This document shows, one piece after another, positions 5,146 through 6,916 of a DNA stretch of 6,916 nt. Numbering within the stretch: position 1 is the stretch's first letter; the number at the start of each line of letters is the position of its first letter. The DNA is from Thioalkalivibrio sp. (GTDB lineage Bacteria > Pseudomonadota > Gammaproteobacteria > Ectothiorhodospirales > Ectothiorhodospiraceae). The notes beneath the pieces are model-generated. The model had not been told where the DNA came from. It saw only the letters and a list, made by a program, of their open reading frames with translations, and searched no databases. The DNA lies in contig PULL01000098.1 in the NCBI GenBank assembly GCA_003550945.1, positions 1 through 6,916 of the forward strand, read 5' to 3'. Both the position numbers and the translations under genes were made by a program.

Positions 5146-6916
5146 CTGAAATCGGTGGACCAGCATAAGGCATTGACCGACACGAGGTTCGAGGTCGTGT
5201 CCGGTTACCAGCCGGCCGGCGACCAGCCCGAGGCCATCCGTGGACTCGTGGAGGGCATCGAGGACGGGCTCGCCCACCAGGTGCTGCTCGGCGTCACCGG
5301 TTCCGGCAAGACGTTCACCATCGCCAAGGTGATCGAGGCGACGCAGCGCCCCACCATCATTCTCGCACCGAACAAAACGCTGGCCGCGCAGTTGTACGGC
5401 GAGATGAAGGAGTTCTTCCCGCACAACGCGGTGGAGTATTTCGTGTCCTACTACGATTACTACCAGCCGGAAGCCTATGTGCCGTCCTCCGACACCTATA
5501 TCGAGAAGGACGCATCGATCAACGACCACATCGAGCAGATGCGGCTGTCCGCGACCCGCGCGCTGCTCGAGCGCCGCGACGCGATCATCGTCGCCAGCGT
5601 TTCCGCGATTTACGGTTTGGGCGACCCGCGCAAGTACCTGTCGATGGTGCTCCACATCCAGCGGGGCGAGCGCGTGGACCAACGCGAGATCCTGCGCCGG
5701 CTGGCCGAACTGCAGTACACGCGCAACGACATGGAGCTGCGCCGCGCGACCTACCGGGTCCGCGGCGAGGTGATCGACATCCACCCCGCCGAGTCCGAAC
5801 GCGAAGCGGTGCGCATCGAGCTGTTCGACGACGAAGTCGAGCGCCTGTCGTATTTCGATCCGCTCACCGGCGAGATCCTCCGCACTGTGCCGCGGCTCAC
5901 GATCTACCCGAAGACGCACTACGTGACGCCGCGCGAGACATTGGTGGAAGCGGTGGATTACATCCGCGAGGAACTGAAGGAGCGCCTCGCGTTTCTGCGC
6001 GCGGAGAACCGGCTGGTCGAGGCCCAGCGGCTCGAACAGCGCACGGTGTTCGACATGGAGATGATCCTCGAGATCGGCTACTGCGCGGGCATCGAAAACT
6101 ACTCACGTTATCTGTCGGGACGTGCCGCGGGCGAGCCGCCACCGACCTTCTTCGACTACCTGCCGCCCGACGCGCTGCTGGTGATCGACGAGTCCCACGT
6201 CTCCGTACCACAGGTCGGCGGCATGTTCCGGGGCGACCGCTCCCGCAAGGAGACGCTGGTGGAATACGGATTCCGGCTGCCGTCGGCGCTGGACAACCGC
6301 CCGCTGCAGTTCGAGGAATTCGAGAACCTGCAGCCGCAGACCATATACGTGTCGGCAACGCCGGGTCCCTACGAACTGGAGCACGCCGGGGCAATCGTCG
6401 AACAGGTGGTCCGACCCACCGGCCTGCTCGATCCGCAACTCGAGGTTCGCCCGGCCGGCACGCAGGTGGACGACTGCCTGTCGGAAATCGGCTTGCGCAT
6501 CGAACGCGGGGAACGCGTGCTGATCACGACGCTGACCAAACGCATGGCCGAAGATCTGACCGAATACCTGTCCGAGCACGGCGTGCGCGTGCGCTACCTG
6601 CACTCGGATATCGACACCGTGGAGCGGATGGAGATCATCCGCGACCTGCGCCTTGGGGAATTCGATGTGCTGGTTGGCATCAACCTGCTGCGAGAAGGGC
6701 TGGACATGCCCGAGGTTTCGCTGGTGGCGATCTTCGACGCCGACAAGGAGGGCTTCCTGCGTTCCGACCGCTCGCTGATTCAGACCATTGGGCGCGCGGC
6801 GCGAAACGTGAACGGGATGGCGATCCTCTACGCGGACAAGATCACCGGCTCGATGCAACGCGCGATCGAGGAAACCGAGCGGCGTAGGGAAAAGCAGCAG
6901 GCCTACAACGAAGCGC
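5140..6916 (+). CDS. uvrB: Excinuclease ABC subunit B (partial, C-terminus cut by window edge)
   Basis: UvrB is the damage-verifying helicase-like subunit of nucleotide excision repair. It is loaded by UvrA and recruits the nuclease UvrC. The 592 residues seen match the family throughout. Walker A is GVTGSGKT (51-58), with K57 at the catalytic position. The tyrosine-rich beta-hairpin that clamps DNA is YYDYYQPEAY (104-113). The Walker B-type motif is DESH (350-353), motif V is GINLLREGLDMPEV, and motif VI is QTIGRAARN (548-556). All are offset by about 12 residues from E. coli UvrB because of a longer N-terminus. The start at 5140 is supported by GAGG with 5-base spacing (5131-5134). The C-terminal UVR motif that binds UvrC, about 80 residues, lies beyond the window. 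The gene diverges from the aminotransferase. No LexA-type box (CTG-N10-CAG) is visible in the short upstream region. Confidence 0.98.
   Translation, partial: MILKSVDQHKALTDTRFEVVSGYQPAGDQPEAIRGLVEGIEDGLAHQVLLGVTGSGKTFTIAKVIEATQRPTIILAPNKTLAAQLYGEMKEFFPHNAVEYFVSYYDYYQPEAYVPSSDTYIEKDASINDHIEQMRLSATRALLERRDAIIVASVSAIYGLGDPRKYLSMVLHIQRGERVDQREILRRLAELQYTRNDMELRRATYRVRGEVIDIHPAESEREAVRIELFDDEVERLSYFDPLTGEILRTVPRLTIYPKTHYVTPRETLVEAVDYIREELKERLAFLRAENRLVEAQRLEQRTVFDMEMILEIGYCAGIENYSRYLSGRAAGEPPPTFFDYLPPDALLVIDESHVSVPQVGGMFRGDRSRKETLVEYGFRLPSALDNRPLQFEEFENLQPQTIYVSATPGPYELEHAGAIVEQVVRPTGLLDPQLEVRPAGTQVDDCLSEIGLRIERGERVLITTLTKRMAEDLTEYLSEHGVRVRYLHSDIDTVERMEIIRDLRLGEFDVLVGINLLREGLDMPEVSLVAIFDADKEGFLRSDRSLIQTIGRAARNVNGMAILYADKITGSMQRAIEETERRREKQQAYNEA

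Noticed and set aside
4999..5919. Long minus-strand open frame opposite uvrB
   Set aside because: It is antisense to strongly conserved uvrB coding sequence. Its His/Val/Arg-rich composition reflects the complementary codon pattern.
6103..6858. Minus-strand open frame of 251 codons opposite the 3' part of uvrB
   Set aside because: It has the same antisense-shadow character, with no independent ribosome site or family signature.
1..6916. Mobile elements, CRISPR arrays, defence cassettes or phage genes
   Set aside because: No direct-repeat arrays, transposase motifs, terminal inverted repeats or compositional shifts were seen. The tRNA is not followed by an integrase or a repeated tRNA end.

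Overview
The window is high-GC DNA (roughly two-thirds G+C by eye) with densely packed bacterial genes. UvrB, the class Ib-type aspartate/prephenate aminotransferase and tRNA-Asn side by side, together with the protein sequences, suggest a gammaproteobacterium, perhaps close to Thioalkalivibrio and other Ectothiorhodospiraceae. This placement is inferred from family resemblance, not from a search. No mobile element, CRISPR array or rRNA is visible.

Left part (1-1607, minus strand). A sigma70-like promoter fires leftward into a clear yybP-ykoY manganese riboswitch (about 1435-1569). Next comes a TMEM165/GDT1 (UPF0016) membrane protein, a family of Mn2+/Ca2+ transporters, and then a tandem universal stress protein that runs off the left edge. 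The riboswitch is the strongest signal outside the genes. Its signature blocks are intact, its first helix starts at the predicted transcription start, and a 9-bp alternative helix beyond it could be the expression platform. The expected behaviour is that excess Mn2+ switches on its own exporter.

Middle (1608-3733). A noncoding stretch precedes a plus-strand class I SAM-dependent methyltransferase and a small conserved-looking protein with a Cys-x-Cys-Pro motif, 94 bp apart and possibly one operon. A minus-strand gene of unknown function converges on them.

Right part (3734-6916). tRNA-Asn(GUU) lies on the minus strand with encoded CCA, a strong rho-independent terminator behind it and a promoter in front of it. 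That promoter's -35 box contains the stop codon of the preceding gene. The preceding gene is a PLP-dependent aminotransferase, best started at a TTG codon that restores the usual family length. Divergent from it, 59 bp away, is uvrB (nucleotide excision repair), cut by the right edge before its C-terminal UvrC-binding domain.

Most of the window is conserved housekeeping. The parts that reward a closer look are the riboswitch and its expression platform, the two uncharacterised small proteins, and the compact aminotransferase/uvrB intergenic region, which has a palindrome but no recognisable LexA box.
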